From: Posidonia oceanica
Lineage: Eukaryota; Streptophyta; Magnoliopsida; Alismatales; Posidoniaceae
Reading direction: 5' to 3'
NCBI GenBank assembly: GCA_037176725.1
Contig: JAZBRS010000026.1
Location: 153,523,501 to 153,587,500, forward strand
DNA: 64,000 bases
Below are positions 20,789-30,638 of the stretch, one piece after another; the first letter of the stretch is position 1; every line of letters begins with the position of its first letter. The notes below the pieces were generated by a model that saw only the letters and a list, made by a program, of their open reading frames with translations, ran no database searches and had not been told where the DNA came from. The translations under genes and the position numbers were made by a program.

Positions 20789-23700
20789 ATGGCCCAGCGC
20801 ACTGTCGAGACCCCCCTCACCCTTGCCTCGGAGGTGGTTCCCGCTCCGGCCCCTTCGGCTCCCGTTTCAAACCCCTCTGTGCCCTCTGTGACGCCAGGCT
20901 TTTCCCCTCTGTCGTCTGGGGCACCCCAGTTTGCTGTGGGACAGTGGCAAACGCTCGCTCCTCCTGATCCGGTCACCGAGTCCATCTTGACGGCCACTTC
21001 ACGTGTTCTGGAGGCACCACTGACCCCACCTTCTCAGGGTTTTGTCACTTTTGACCCCCCTTCTGCTGCGGCGACTCTCGCCCTAGGATTCCAGTCTCCC
21101 AGACAGTCCGGATCTCTTGGTTCTGGTTCCTCGCCGGCACTGCAATTCAGTATTCCCATTGACGGGACGCCTGAAGAGCAGTACCAGCAACTGATGGACA
21201 CTATCCAGCGGCTGCAGGGTATAGCTCTATCAGTCCGCCCTCCTTCCCCTCCTGTTGTTCCTGAGGTTCCTGTGCGGCCTGCTCTCGCACATCTTGCACT
21301 GCACTCTACACTCCCGCCTAGACCGTCGTCCCAACTGCTCACGGTTCCGACGATGGGGGCACGTATTCTGCCTCTTGCATCAGCACCACACCTCACACAG
21401 CATGCACCTCCGCCACCTGGTGGCCAGTCATTCGGACTGGTGGGAGCACAGTATCTCGCAGGCCAGTCCCCCGGCACCGCCCCGGTACGGCCGCTGATGC
21501 TCCATCATCCTGCACCCACCACACAGCATACCATCTATCCTCCCCCTTTGCATCAGGCTCAGAATTCCACATGCATCCCTCCTTGCACTCCACCACAGCA
21601 CGGGTATGCCGGCCATCACCTTGCGTCACCAGGCGACGTGATGGTGGATCCGGAGGAGCACCTCGGTGCGACCCAATCGGCATACGTGGTCCCTGCCCCC
21701 GCTGCCCCATCACCTGTAGCAGCTATTCCAGACCCCATCAACAACAGGATGGATGTTCTGGAGAAGGCACTACGTCTAGTGCAGGGCACGGACCACCAGA
21801 CCTACCAGTTCCGAGACCTCTGCTGTTTCCCAGAGGCGGTACTCCCCCCGAAGTTCAAAATACCGGACTTCGAGAAGTATGATGGTAGGGGCTGCCCCAT
21901 AGCCCATCTGAAGGCATACTGCGGTGATCTCGCCCAACTCCAGGCGGACGAGAGGTTGCTGATCCGCCTGTTCCAAAAGAGTTTGTCTGGCCCGGCCCTC
22001 AAGTGGTTTACCTCGCTTGACATGGCTACGATCAAGACTTGGAACGACCTAAGCCAGGCGTTCTTGGAACAATACTCCTTCAACCTCGATCTGGTCCCAA
22101 AGCGCGCGGACTTGATCGCAACCAAGCAGAATCCGGGCGAGCCGTTCGGGGAGTACGTCGGCTGCTGGCGTGCCCTTGCCTCGCAAGTTCGAGATAGGCC
22201 CTCCGACGAGGAGTCTATCGAGATCATCATAAAAGGGGCACAGCCGTCCACCGGAGCTTTGCTTAGCATCCAACCCGTCACAACCTTCACTGCTTTGATC
22301 CGAGCTGGCACTCGCGTAGAGAGTTCGTTGCGGAGTGGCAACTTCCCCGCACTCTCTGTGCTTGCCAAGCAGGCCCCCGCCAGCAACGACGGTAGTAGCA
22401 GCAGCGCCATCAACAACAACAGCAATCTCAACAACAATCGTCCCAAGAGGAAGGATCCGCCGAAGCCCGTTGTCGCATACGTCGACTCCCTTGCTGCGCC
22501 CGTCCGTCTGGCATCCCGGCCTGCCCCTCCTCAGATCTATTACGCACCTGCACCTAGGGCACACCTTACACCACAAATCACTACCACCGCTCGACCGGTC
22601 TATCCTGCCGCACCGGTTCAGCAAGGACAATTCCAGAGGCCGAGACGGCCACCCATGGAGAAGCGGAAGTTCGCCCCACTGGTGGAACCGCTCACTGCCG
22701 TCCTCCCGAAGGTTGCGTCGCTCCTGAGATTTCCGGAGGTTCGCCCGCTGCCAAACCCACTGCCGCATTGGTTTAAGGCGAACCTTTTCTGCGACTTTCA
22801 TCGAAGCGTCGGGCATTCGACTGATAGTTGTTTTACTCTCCGGAATGCCATCCAGGACTTGATCGAATCGGGAACGATTGTGATCGACACGCACGAGGCA
22901 TCCACTTCTGCACCATCTCATGCACCTGCATCAGCATCTACCCCAGCTAATGTTGTCCGCCGACCCCTGCCGGAGCACTCCTATTCCGGAGGCGCAGGGA
23001 CCTCAGGAATTCACTCCTTGTTTCCTTCTGGGTCTCTCACATCCGTGGTAGATCCTTCCGAACTTATCCATGATGTTTCTACTCCCTTTCCAGTCTCTCT
23101 CTATCTTGCAGCCATCGCCGGTTCCGAGTCGGGTGTTCATATGATCCGACCGCGCGCCAGGCCGGAGCGTTCTCCTGCATCAGCCGCCATGCTTTCCCGG
23201 GCCCAAGCCCCCATACATCTCCTAGCAAGACCTCAGCCAGAGCTTCCCGTGCACCTGCTAGCAAGACCTCAGTCCCCACCTAGCTTGCCTTCCCAACTAC
23301 CCACCTACCCATGTCCTCCTCAGCCTGTAGCCCCTCTCGTGCTCGCTGCACGCGCTCCCGTGGTTATCAACCTAACCTGGGATACCCATCGCGTACCCTA
23401 CAGCTACGCCACGGAAATGTGTGCGGAAGTGACGCGATCGGGGAGGGTCTACCGACCTCCGGCGCCAGTAACCAGGCCCAGCCGCCCAGAACCTGCAATA
23501 CCATCGCCCTTAGCCCAGCCTACAGCCCCACTACCTTCAGGCCAGCCTCTTGAATCCACCATAGCTGAACCTGTCCCTACAACTGCACCACTTGCTACCA
23601 AGAAATGCCAGCCTAAAGCCGACATCACATCCCAGCTCAAAAAGGTTAAGGCCGACACATCCATCTGGGACCTAATACACACTTCGGCCGAGCACCGCGA

Positions 23701-24418
23701 AGCTTTCCTTCGCGTGTTCCAAGCCGCCTGTGTGTCCCAAGCCATAGAACCTGCCGCCCTGGAAAGCATGGTTGGAATGATCGCGGAGCCCCAGGTCATC
23801 ACTTTCACGAGTGACGAGCTGCCTCCGGCGGGGATTAATCACAATCAACCCTTGTTTGTCACGGTGCAGTACAAGAACTTTCGCATTCCCCTTGCACTGG
23901 TCGATAATGGGTCAGGCCTTAACGTCTGTCCCTTGCGAACAGCAACCAAGCTCGGATTCAAGGCCGAGGACATTACTCCAGCTGTAAAGGGAATGACAGC
24001 TTTTGATAACACTCACCACGACGCTCTAGGGATTTTGATTATTCCTCTGATCATTGGTCCGGTCACATTCGATGTGGAATTCTACGTCGTTGACTTGGAA
24101 CCTAACTTCAACTTTTTGCTTGGGCGCCCTTGGCTCCACAAGCATCAGGTTATCCCCTCAACCCTCCATCGCATGATCAAGTTCCGCCGAGGCGACGATG
24201 TTATCGTTGTCATGGCGGAGAATTTTGAGAAGGAGCGGATCGAGGCGATTTCCTCTATCTCTTCGCGGACTGTCCCCTTTGACCCTGATCTATCGAACGC
24301 CTTGTATCGCGTTAATCGGTGCGAGCCGGTTAACTTTTTACCAGATCTTGAGCGCGTCAACTCCTTGGCCGTTCACAACAACCCCTTTCAGATGGTCGAG
24401 AACGTTTGTCACAGATAG
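20789..24418 (+). CDS. gag-pro: gag-protease polyprotein of element A
   Basis: A 1209-aa open frame. I use the ATG at 20789 (MAQR), because this start is conserved in elements B, C and D; the frame stays open 21 bp further upstream without an ATG. Gag forms the cytoplasmic particle that packages element RNA; the protease cleaves the polyprotein. Seen: Pro/Ser-rich residues 1-330; gag core about 355-470 (GDLAQLQADERLLIRLFQKS, LKWFTSLDM); Asn/Ser-rich 535-550; a knuckle-like CDFHRSVGHSTDSC near 667-685 with spacing C-x2-H-x4-H-x4-C; Pro/Ala-rich repeats (HLLARPQ, twice) near 810-835; protease about 1020-1130 with LVDNGSGLNV, the DNG-type active site of Tat elements in place of DTG, and FLLGRPWL. 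The frame ends at TAG 24416-24418, where element C has TGG, so the original product probably continued in frame into the spacer. Confidence 0.93.
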   Translation: MAQRTVETPLTLASEVVPAPAPSAPVSNPSVPSVTPGFSPLSSGAPQFAVGQWQTLAPPDPVTESILTATSRVLEAPLTPPSQGFVTFDPPSAAATLALGFQSPRQSGSLGSGSSPALQFSIPIDGTPEEQYQQLMDTIQRLQGIALSVRPPSPPVVPEVPVRPALAHLALHSTLPPRPSSQLLTVPTMGARILPLASAPHLTQHAPPPPGGQSFGLVGAQYLAGQSPGTAPVRPLMLHHPAPTTQHTIYPPPLHQAQNSTCIPPCTPPQHGYAGHHLASPGDVMVDPEEHLGATQSAYVVPAPAAPSPVAAIPDPINNRMDVLEKALRLVQGTDHQTYQFRDLCCFPEAVLPPKFKIPDFEKYDGRGCPIAHLKAYCGDLAQLQADERLLIRLFQKSLSGPALKWFTSLDMATIKTWNDLSQAFLEQYSFNLDLVPKRADLIATKQNPGEPFGEYVGCWRALASQVRDRPSDEESIEIIIKGAQPSTGALLSIQPVTTFTALIRAGTRVESSLRSGNFPALSVLAKQAPASNDGSSSSAINNNSNLNNNRPKRKDPPKPVVAYVDSLAAPVRLASRPAPPQIYYAPAPRAHLTPQITTTARPVYPAAPVQQGQFQRPRRPPMEKRKFAPLVEPLTAVLPKVASLLRFPEVRPLPNPLPHWFKANLFCDFHRSVGHSTDSCFTLRNAIQDLIESGTIVIDTHEASTSAPSHAPASASTPANVVRRPLPEHSYSGGAGTSGIHSLFPSGSLTSVVDPSELIHDVSTPFPVSLYLAAIAGSESGVHMIRPRARPERSPASAAMLSRAQAPIHLLARPQPELPVHLLARPQSPPSLPSQLPTYPCPPQPVAPLVLAARAPVVINLTWDTHRVPYSYATEMCAEVTRSGRVYRPPAPVTRPSRPEPAIPSPLAQPTAPLPSGQPLESTIAEPVPTTAPLATKKCQPKADITSQLKKVKADTSIWDLIHTSAEHREAFLRVFQAACVSQAIEPAALESMVGMIAEPQVITFTSDELPPAGINHNQPLFVTVQYKNFRIPLALVDNGSGLNVCPLRTATKLGFKAEDITPAVKGMTAFDNTHHDALGILIIPLIIGPVTFDVEFYVVDLEPNFNFLLGRPWLHKHQVIPSTLHRMIKFRRGDDVIVVMAENFEKERIEAISSISSRTVPFDPDLSNALYRVNRCEPVNFLPDLERVNSLAVHNNPFQMVENVCHR

Positions 24419-26094
24419 GGCTACGTCAAAGGGACACCGCTCGGGCGACATGGCCAAGGAATCGCCGAACCAATCATGGCGGAAGAACGAAGAGACAACG
24501 AGGGTCTAGGTTACGACCCTTACACCGATAAAGGCAAGCGCCCGCAAACGAAGAATCAGAGAATGGTTATACCTCGGAGCTTGGCCAATTTCACGAGCGC
24601 AGGCATCTTGGACTCAGGCGCAGTTCGAGCCGTAGTGCAGTCGGAGCCGTGTCAAAGCCCTCCGCCACCGGAGGAGGACTGGGTCTGCGTTGAGGACTAC
24701 TACTCGGACGAGGAACAGTCGGGCACAATGGGGGCAGTTCAGACTTGCAGCGAAAGCCAGCCCAATACAACAGCACATCAGTCGGTTTATCTGGCCACTC
24801 CTTCCACAGATCATGGAGCAGCAGTCTTGGTAGAACCCTTGGCAGATTTGGCAGTCTTTGATTCTCCTGCAGCCATACCCGCACCAATTCAAACACCATC
24901 AGCACCGGTTCAAGCTCAATTAGTCATGCACCCCCTTGCCGCAGACCGGCAGCTTTCATGGCCAGATCCTATGGCATCGGAGGCCGAGCTCTCGTCGCCA
25001 TCACCAGTCACAGAGAACCAGCTAAGCATCGCGGTCTCCCGGCCCTCGGGCCTTCAGGAGGGCACCTCCGCCCATCCTCTGACAGCAACAGTCACTCTAG
25101 CAGCATATCCCTCCGCAATCCCTCTGACTAGACCATCTGGGTCTCCCTTGCCGGGACAGTCGCAATCAGGCGCGCCCGTGAGTCAGAAGACACAAGTACC
25201 AGAGACAGTAATCCCTCTCGCAGCTGAGCCAGTGCCTCAGGCCCTCGGCACCTACTATGTTGATTCACCTCCGGATGAGGAAGAAGAAGGGGCGGCAGAA
25301 GCCCAGGTTGATTCATGGATGTCTGATTTAGAGCTGCTTCACCAGGAACAGCTCGAATCCATAGTAGAAGACCTGGCACGACACCAAGCCGCAGAAAGGA
25401 AAGGAAAAGCCGTGGTTACGGATCCTCCTCTGCAAGAGGGCTCCACCTCCATCATGGTCCTCGGAGAAAGCTCAGTGGTGTCGGATTCCCTCAGACCCGA
25501 CGAGCTCATTACTTTTCAAACCGAGGGTGGGTCCAGATGGCTTGTACAGCATATGCCTTCCACAAGTACATTGGCAAATTCAGAAGAAGAGACACCAGTA
25601 GGTTGTACAGCAGCAGCAACAGAGCAAAGAGCAGGGTCAGTGACAGAGTTGTCGGAAGTTTCAGTGGCAGAATCATCAGCAGTATCAGTCGCAGAACCAG
25701 CAGGGCCTCCAGTAGTGGCAGCAGAACATGCAGTAGTATCATCAGCAGCAAAGCAGACAGGGGAAGCCGTCAGAGTAGAGGTCGCACACCGAAGATACAG
25801 AAACACTCGGGTAGGCGTGACCGTCCTGAGGCGTCACCAGGGCCAAGAAGCAGAACTCCTACACTCCTTCAACGTGACAAACCCCACCTTCGAAAAGGAG
25901 ATTCTCTCGGAACTTGTTGCGTACGGAGAGGAAGATGATACAGGCGAAGATGAGAATGATGACCCATAGCCTGAGTTCCCGCCCTACGACGACGACCCAG
26001 AAGGTCCCAATTTGCATGTTGAGGAAGAAATGGAGACTATTAACCTCGGCACAGCCAAAGAAACCAAAGAAGTTCGCATCAGTGCCCTGCCCTG
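24419..26094 (+). pseudogene. Acidic protease-RT spacer of element A, interrupted
   Basis: In frame with gag-protease, and open from 24476 (first ATG) to the stop at 25967-25969 (497 aa). No catalytic domain is recognised. It is rich in Ser, Ala, Val, Pro and Glu and probably disordered, but short segments are conserved with element C: PPPEEDWVCVEDYYSDEE (about 24660-24716), YYVDSPPDEEEE (25255-25290), DLELLHQEQL (25327-25356), GGSRWLVQHMP (25527-25559) and a block before RT (25793-25940). Breaks: TAG at 24416, TAG at 25967 (TCG in C) and a 5-bp direct duplication (CCCTG twice, about 26084-26094) that moves the RT into another frame. Element C reads through all three positions, so I take them as decay. 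Confidence 0.8.
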
Positions 26095-26172
26095 CTATCA
26101 CCGCAAGTCAGGATAGAGTTCATCGCATTCCTGAGGGAGTATGCGGATGTCTTCGCCTGGACTTATGAAGAC

Positions 26173-29100
26173 ATGGTCGGCCTGGATGTCGAAATAGTGG
26201 TCCACAACTTGCCCTTGAAGCCAGATGCCAAGCCAGTAAAGCAGAAACTGAGAAGATGGCGACCACAGTGGCTGCTCATGATCAAGGAAGAAATAATGAA
26301 GCAGCTTGATGTTAACTTTTTAAAGGTCGTCCTTTACCCTGAATGGCTTGCAAACATCGTGCCAGTGCCCAAGAAGGACGGCCGGATCCGGGTGTGTATC
26401 GACTACAGGGACCTGAACAAGGCGAGTCCCAAGGACGACTTCCCATTGCCTCATATTGACGTCCTAGTCGACAACACGGCGGGTCACAAGATGCTATCCT
26501 TTATGGACGGCTTCTCCGGCTATAATCAGATCAGGATGGCAGAAGAAGACATGGAGAAAACTTCGTTCATCACCCCCTGGGGGGTCTTCTGTTATCAGGT
26601 TATGCCGTTTGGGTTGAAGAATGCTGGCGCAACATATCAGAGGGCCATGACCACACTTTTCCATGACCTCATGCACCAAGAAGTAGAGATCTATGTAGAC
26701 GACATGATCGCAAAGACCAAAGAGCCTGAGGATCACCTTGCTTGCCTTAAGAAGCTCTTTGACCGCCTAAGGAAATACAGACTGAGGCTCAACCCCAATA
26801 AGTGCGTATTCGGGGTTTCATCTGGCAAGCTGCTCGGCTACATCGTTAGCCAAAGGGGGATTGAAGTGGACCCGATGAAAGCTAAAGCCATCGTGGAGAT
26901 GCCACCCCCTAGAACCGAGAAGGAGGTTCGAGGCCTGCTTGGGCGTTTACAGTACATCAGCCGCTTCATTGCACAGCTCATGCCCATCTGCGAGCCTATC
27001 TTCAAACTCCTGAGGAAGAATGCGCAAATCGACTGGAATGAAGAATGTCAAGCCGCATTTGAGAAGATTAAGCAGCTGCTGGTCAAACCCCCCGTCTTGG
27101 TCCCTCCTACATCAGGAAGACCTCTGCTCCTCTATCTCTCAGCCACACAGCATTCCATGGGTGCCGTCCTGGGCCAGCACGACGAATCTGGCAGGAAGGA
27201 GCGCGCCATCTACTACCTGAGCAAAAAGTTCAATGAATGTGAAGCTAGGTACAGCATGATGGAGAAAACCTGTTTATCCCTTGTCTGGGCCGCACAGAAA
27301 CTGAGACACTATATGATGGCGTACCCAGTTCAGCTTTTGTGCCGTCATGATCCCATCAAGTTCCTCTTCCAGAAGCCGGCTCTGGTGGGCAGATGTGTGA
27401 AGTGGCAGGTGTTGTTGTCCCAATATGACATCACTTTTGTCACCCAGAGATCTATGAAGGGCCAGGCTATGGCGGATCACCTCGCGGATTTCCCCCTGCC
27501 TGAATATCAACCCCTCCAGACGCAGTTCCCCGACGAGGACATTCTTGTTGCGACGGAGGACTCAGAAGAGAAAGACCCTGAAGAGCAAGAGCAGTGGCGG
27601 CTGTACTTCGACGGCGCCGTCAATAAGAAGGGTCGGGGCATAGGCACGGTGCTGACCACACCCCATGGACAGATGATTCCTTTTGCGAGGAAGCTGACTT
27701 TCGCATGCACGAACAATGAAGTAGAATACGAAGCATGCATCCTGGGTCTGAAAGTCGCCCGCGAGCACAAGGCACAGAAGTTGCACGTGCACGGTGATGC
27801 CATGTTGGTGATCTCTCAGGTGAATGGCGACTGGAAGACAAAAGACCCCAAGCTCGTGCCATATCACGAATGTCTGCTGAGGCTGATAGAGGAGTTCAAA
27901 AGCATTGATTTCACATACATGAACAGGGCAAAGAATGCGTATGCAGACGCATTAGCGACCCTAGCTTCTTGGCTCAGCATACCTGAGAACAGCATGGTGG
28001 ATGTGTCAGTCACTTGCATAGAGGAGCCTGCCCATTGCATGAATATAGAGGAAGCAGATCCGACAGCGGAGCAGCCATGGTATCATGATATCAAAGCATT
28101 CTTGGAGTCCGGTAGCGTCCCATCTGGCACCACTGCAGAAGATAAGAGAACTTTGGCGCGTCTGGCGTCAAAATATGTACTGGGGGCTGGGCAGTTATAC
28201 AGAAGATCGTACAACCAGATGCTATTACGCTGCCTGGACAAACCAGAGGCTGACACCTTAATGCTTCAAGTGCATGCAGGGACCTGCGGCCCGCACATGA
28301 ACGGTGTCCTCTTGGCCAAGAAGATCATGCTCCAAGGATATTTCTGGCAGACCATGGAAGCAGACTGTTGCCGTTTCGTGCGTAAATGCCACAACTGTCA
28401 GATCCATGGCAATTTCATCAAGGCTCTCCCTCATCAGCTGCACAACATGTCCTCGCCATGGCCTTTCTCCACATGGGGGATCGACGTCATTGGCGCAATA
28501 CACCCCGCTGCTTCAAACGGCCATCGCTTCATCATGGTGGCAATAGACTACTTCACTAAGTGGGTGGAAGCAGCTTCTTACAGGACAGTCACCGCAACGG
28601 CAACTGAAAAATTCATCAGGAACAACATCGTTGCCCGGTACGGGGTCCCTCACTCCATCATCTCTGATAATGGCACGAATTTCATCGCCAAAAGAACCGA
28701 GGAGTTCCTACAGAGTTTCAAGATCAAGCATCATCGCTCCTCACCATACCGGCCTCAGATGAATGGAGCAGTGGAGTCTGCCAACAAGAACATCATCAAG
28801 ATCATGAAGAAGATGGCAGAAACCCACAAGGATTGGCACGACAAGCTCCCGTACGCACTCTGGGCGTACAGGACATCAATCCGGACCTCGACAGGAGCCA
28901 CCCCGTACTCGCTGGTGTACGGCATGGAAGCGGTATTGCCTGTTGAAGTGGAGATCCCCTCACTGCGGATCTTGCGAGAAGCCGAGTTGGAAGAGGCAGA
29001 ATGGGTCGAAGACCGCTGCGTCCAACTGAACCTGATTGACGAGCACAGACTACAAGCCATGCACAATGCCCATTGTTATCAGAAGCGAATGGCTAGAGCG

Positions 29101-29319
29101 TTCTTGAAGAAAGTCCGGCCCAGAAGCTTCCAGCCCGGGGATCTCGTTCTGCGTGCCATCCATCTACCGGACGGTCGAGGCAAATTCCGACCTAACTGGC
29201 GCGGACCCTTTGTAGTTAAACAGATCTTCTCAGGCGGCGCAGTAACCCTTGAGGACATGGACCAGGTCGAGCAGCCCGAGCCGGTCAACATGTGCTACCT
29301 CATGAAGTACTATCAGTAG
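26173..29319 (+). CDS. pol: RT-RNaseH-second RNaseH-integrase polyprotein of element A
   Basis: A 1048-aa open frame from the first ATG; homologous reading begins earlier, near 26095. It copies element RNA into DNA and inserts it into the genome. Reverse transcriptase residues about 60-240 with VCIDYRDLNKASPKDDFPLP and YVDD at 174-177. First RNase H about 290-435 is degenerate: LYLSATQHSMGAVL has Ser where the catalytic Asp is expected. Second RNase H about 475-600 has FDGA, EVEYEA, HGDAML and YADALA with all four acidic residues, the extra domain typical of Tat elements. Integrase: HHCC zinc module about 700-745, catalytic D-x60-D-x35-E near 771, 832 and 868 (GIDVIG, ISDNGTNF, GAVESANK), and GPF/Y-type C-terminus (NWRGPFVV). 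No chromodomain, hence not a chromovirus. Confidence 0.95.
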   Translation: MVGLDVEIVVHNLPLKPDAKPVKQKLRRWRPQWLLMIKEEIMKQLDVNFLKVVLYPEWLANIVPVPKKDGRIRVCIDYRDLNKASPKDDFPLPHIDVLVDNTAGHKMLSFMDGFSGYNQIRMAEEDMEKTSFITPWGVFCYQVMPFGLKNAGATYQRAMTTLFHDLMHQEVEIYVDDMIAKTKEPEDHLACLKKLFDRLRKYRLRLNPNKCVFGVSSGKLLGYIVSQRGIEVDPMKAKAIVEMPPPRTEKEVRGLLGRLQYISRFIAQLMPICEPIFKLLRKNAQIDWNEECQAAFEKIKQLLVKPPVLVPPTSGRPLLLYLSATQHSMGAVLGQHDESGRKERAIYYLSKKFNECEARYSMMEKTCLSLVWAAQKLRHYMMAYPVQLLCRHDPIKFLFQKPALVGRCVKWQVLLSQYDITFVTQRSMKGQAMADHLADFPLPEYQPLQTQFPDEDILVATEDSEEKDPEEQEQWRLYFDGAVNKKGRGIGTVLTTPHGQMIPFARKLTFACTNNEVEYEACILGLKVAREHKAQKLHVHGDAMLVISQVNGDWKTKDPKLVPYHECLLRLIEEFKSIDFTYMNRAKNAYADALATLASWLSIPENSMVDVSVTCIEEPAHCMNIEEADPTAEQPWYHDIKAFLESGSVPSGTTAEDKRTLARLASKYVLGAGQLYRRSYNQMLLRCLDKPEADTLMLQVHAGTCGPHMNGVLLAKKIMLQGYFWQTMEADCCRFVRKCHNCQIHGNFIKALPHQLHNMSSPWPFSTWGIDVIGAIHPAASNGHRFIMVAIDYFTKWVEAASYRTVTATATEKFIRNNIVARYGVPHSIISDNGTNFIAKRTEEFLQSFKIKHHRSSPYRPQMNGAVESANKNIIKIMKKMAETHKDWHDKLPYALWAYRTSIRTSTGATPYSLVYGMEAVLPVEVEIPSLRILREAELEEAEWVEDRCVQLNLIDEHRLQAMHNAHCYQKRMARAFLKKVRPRSFQPGDLVLRAIHLPDGRGKFRPNWRGPFVVKQIFSGGAVTLEDMDQVEQPEPVNMCYLMKYYQ

Positions 29320-30638
29320 CTGGGAGTAGCCATTGTGGGTTCTTCCTCCCATTTGTCATGTTCTCACCACTTGCATAGCTTCGCATCCCTTTTCACTCTA
29401 TCTACTCCCCGCTTCACTTCATCCACTCTCTTGCATTTCCTGACATCGCAACACTCTCATGCATCCCTGCTTATCCCATCCGCATCTCTTATCAAATCAT
29501 ACATTGCATCGTGCCCGGTGATGAAAACCGGAGGTGCTTGCCTGCTGCGAAAGGAGTCTCCCGACCTCACCCGATGCTACTTAGATGTCTTGACCAGTGA
29601 GGGAGCCACCACTCAATGAGAGCGGGCGAAATGCCCAAACCCCTAAGGACTTACGCCCCTTAGAAGAGTGCTAGGTGTTAGTCAGAAAGCAATACATATC
29701 CCAGCCTAGATGTGCGGAAAAAGAGAGAGAAAGAGAGAGCCAAAAGTCCGTACCCGAAAGACCCTATCGCCCATCTCCCCTGGGGGGGACAGCAGAAACC
29801 TGCAAGCCAAAAAAAAAAGAAGGAAAATGGAAAAGGAAAAAGGAACAAAAAAAGAAGAAAAAAAAACAAAAGGAGAATGATAGAAAAGGAAGGGGAAAGG
29901 CCCCATTCCCGCAAAAAGAGAAAAAAGAAAAAAAGAAGAAGAGAATAAAGGCAGGCCGCGTAAACCCGCACCTCTCACCTACCCCAGAAAAGGGTCAAAG
30001 CCCGGGTCGAGTCCTCCTTGCTTCCAAAATAGGAATGAGGAGAGCTCTGCACACCGACATTAAAAAAAAAAAAGAGAGAAGAGAGAGATAGGAGTGAGTG
30101 TAAGTCCTTGAGAGTTTGACATGGAGCCCGTCCTCTCTACACCACCACCAAACATCACCAACACCCTGTCCTCGAGCGCCACCAACAAGTTAGGAGTCTG
30201 AGTAGAGTCCGGTGAGTTAAGGACCGCTCCCTTTCCATACAGCAGGCACCAAAGCACCCCGATACTGAGGGCTAACTACACCAAATCACACGCATCTGCA
30301 TTTTCCAGTCATCTCCACCCTCTCTGATCATCCCACTCCGCAAAGGCTTACTCCAGCGCTGAGACAGTACCTCTACTTAGCATGCGTCAGGCTGCGACAA
30401 CCCGGGGTTCCCGACAGTCCCCGCTACATCAACAGAATGCCCTTATGCTTATACATGTTCAATTTCCATAATCTGAATGTTTACTGCTAAATGTGTTGCA
30501 CTTATTTCTACCAGTTCCAGAATCTGCTTTCCTATGATGGTTTTGTGCCTATATGAGCTCTGATAATTCACAGTCTTGGCAAACAGGTATCTGAAGACTC
30601 TTGTAACAGTCGTCTGCCCACATCCTGCAATTTGTGCA
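29320..30638 (+). other. Spacer between pol and the PMD ORF of element A
   Basis: No coding sequence recognised. Bases 29800-30085 are a purine-rich, A-rich tract that opens Lys/Glu-rich frames of no meaning. Bases 30480-30573 end in a possible 3' splice site (AATTCACAG, AG at 30572-30573) just after the last upstream in-frame stop (30564-30566), which could serve expression of the PMD ORF from a spliced RNA. Confidence 0.5.

Noticed and set aside
22049..22921. 290-aa minus-strand frame
   Set aside because: It is the shadow of the intact gag frame on the plus strand and has no own homology.
25967..26112. Ogre-type intron between protease and RT explaining the stop and frame change in A
   Set aside because: Element C reads through this region in one frame, and A's shift is accounted for by a 5-bp direct duplication. 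A CAAGTCAG acceptor-like site at 26111 exists, but no good donor was seen.
29675..30091. 138-aa Lys/Glu-rich frame
   Set aside because: It lies in an A-rich purine tract between pol and the PMD ORF, and frames are also open on the other strand.
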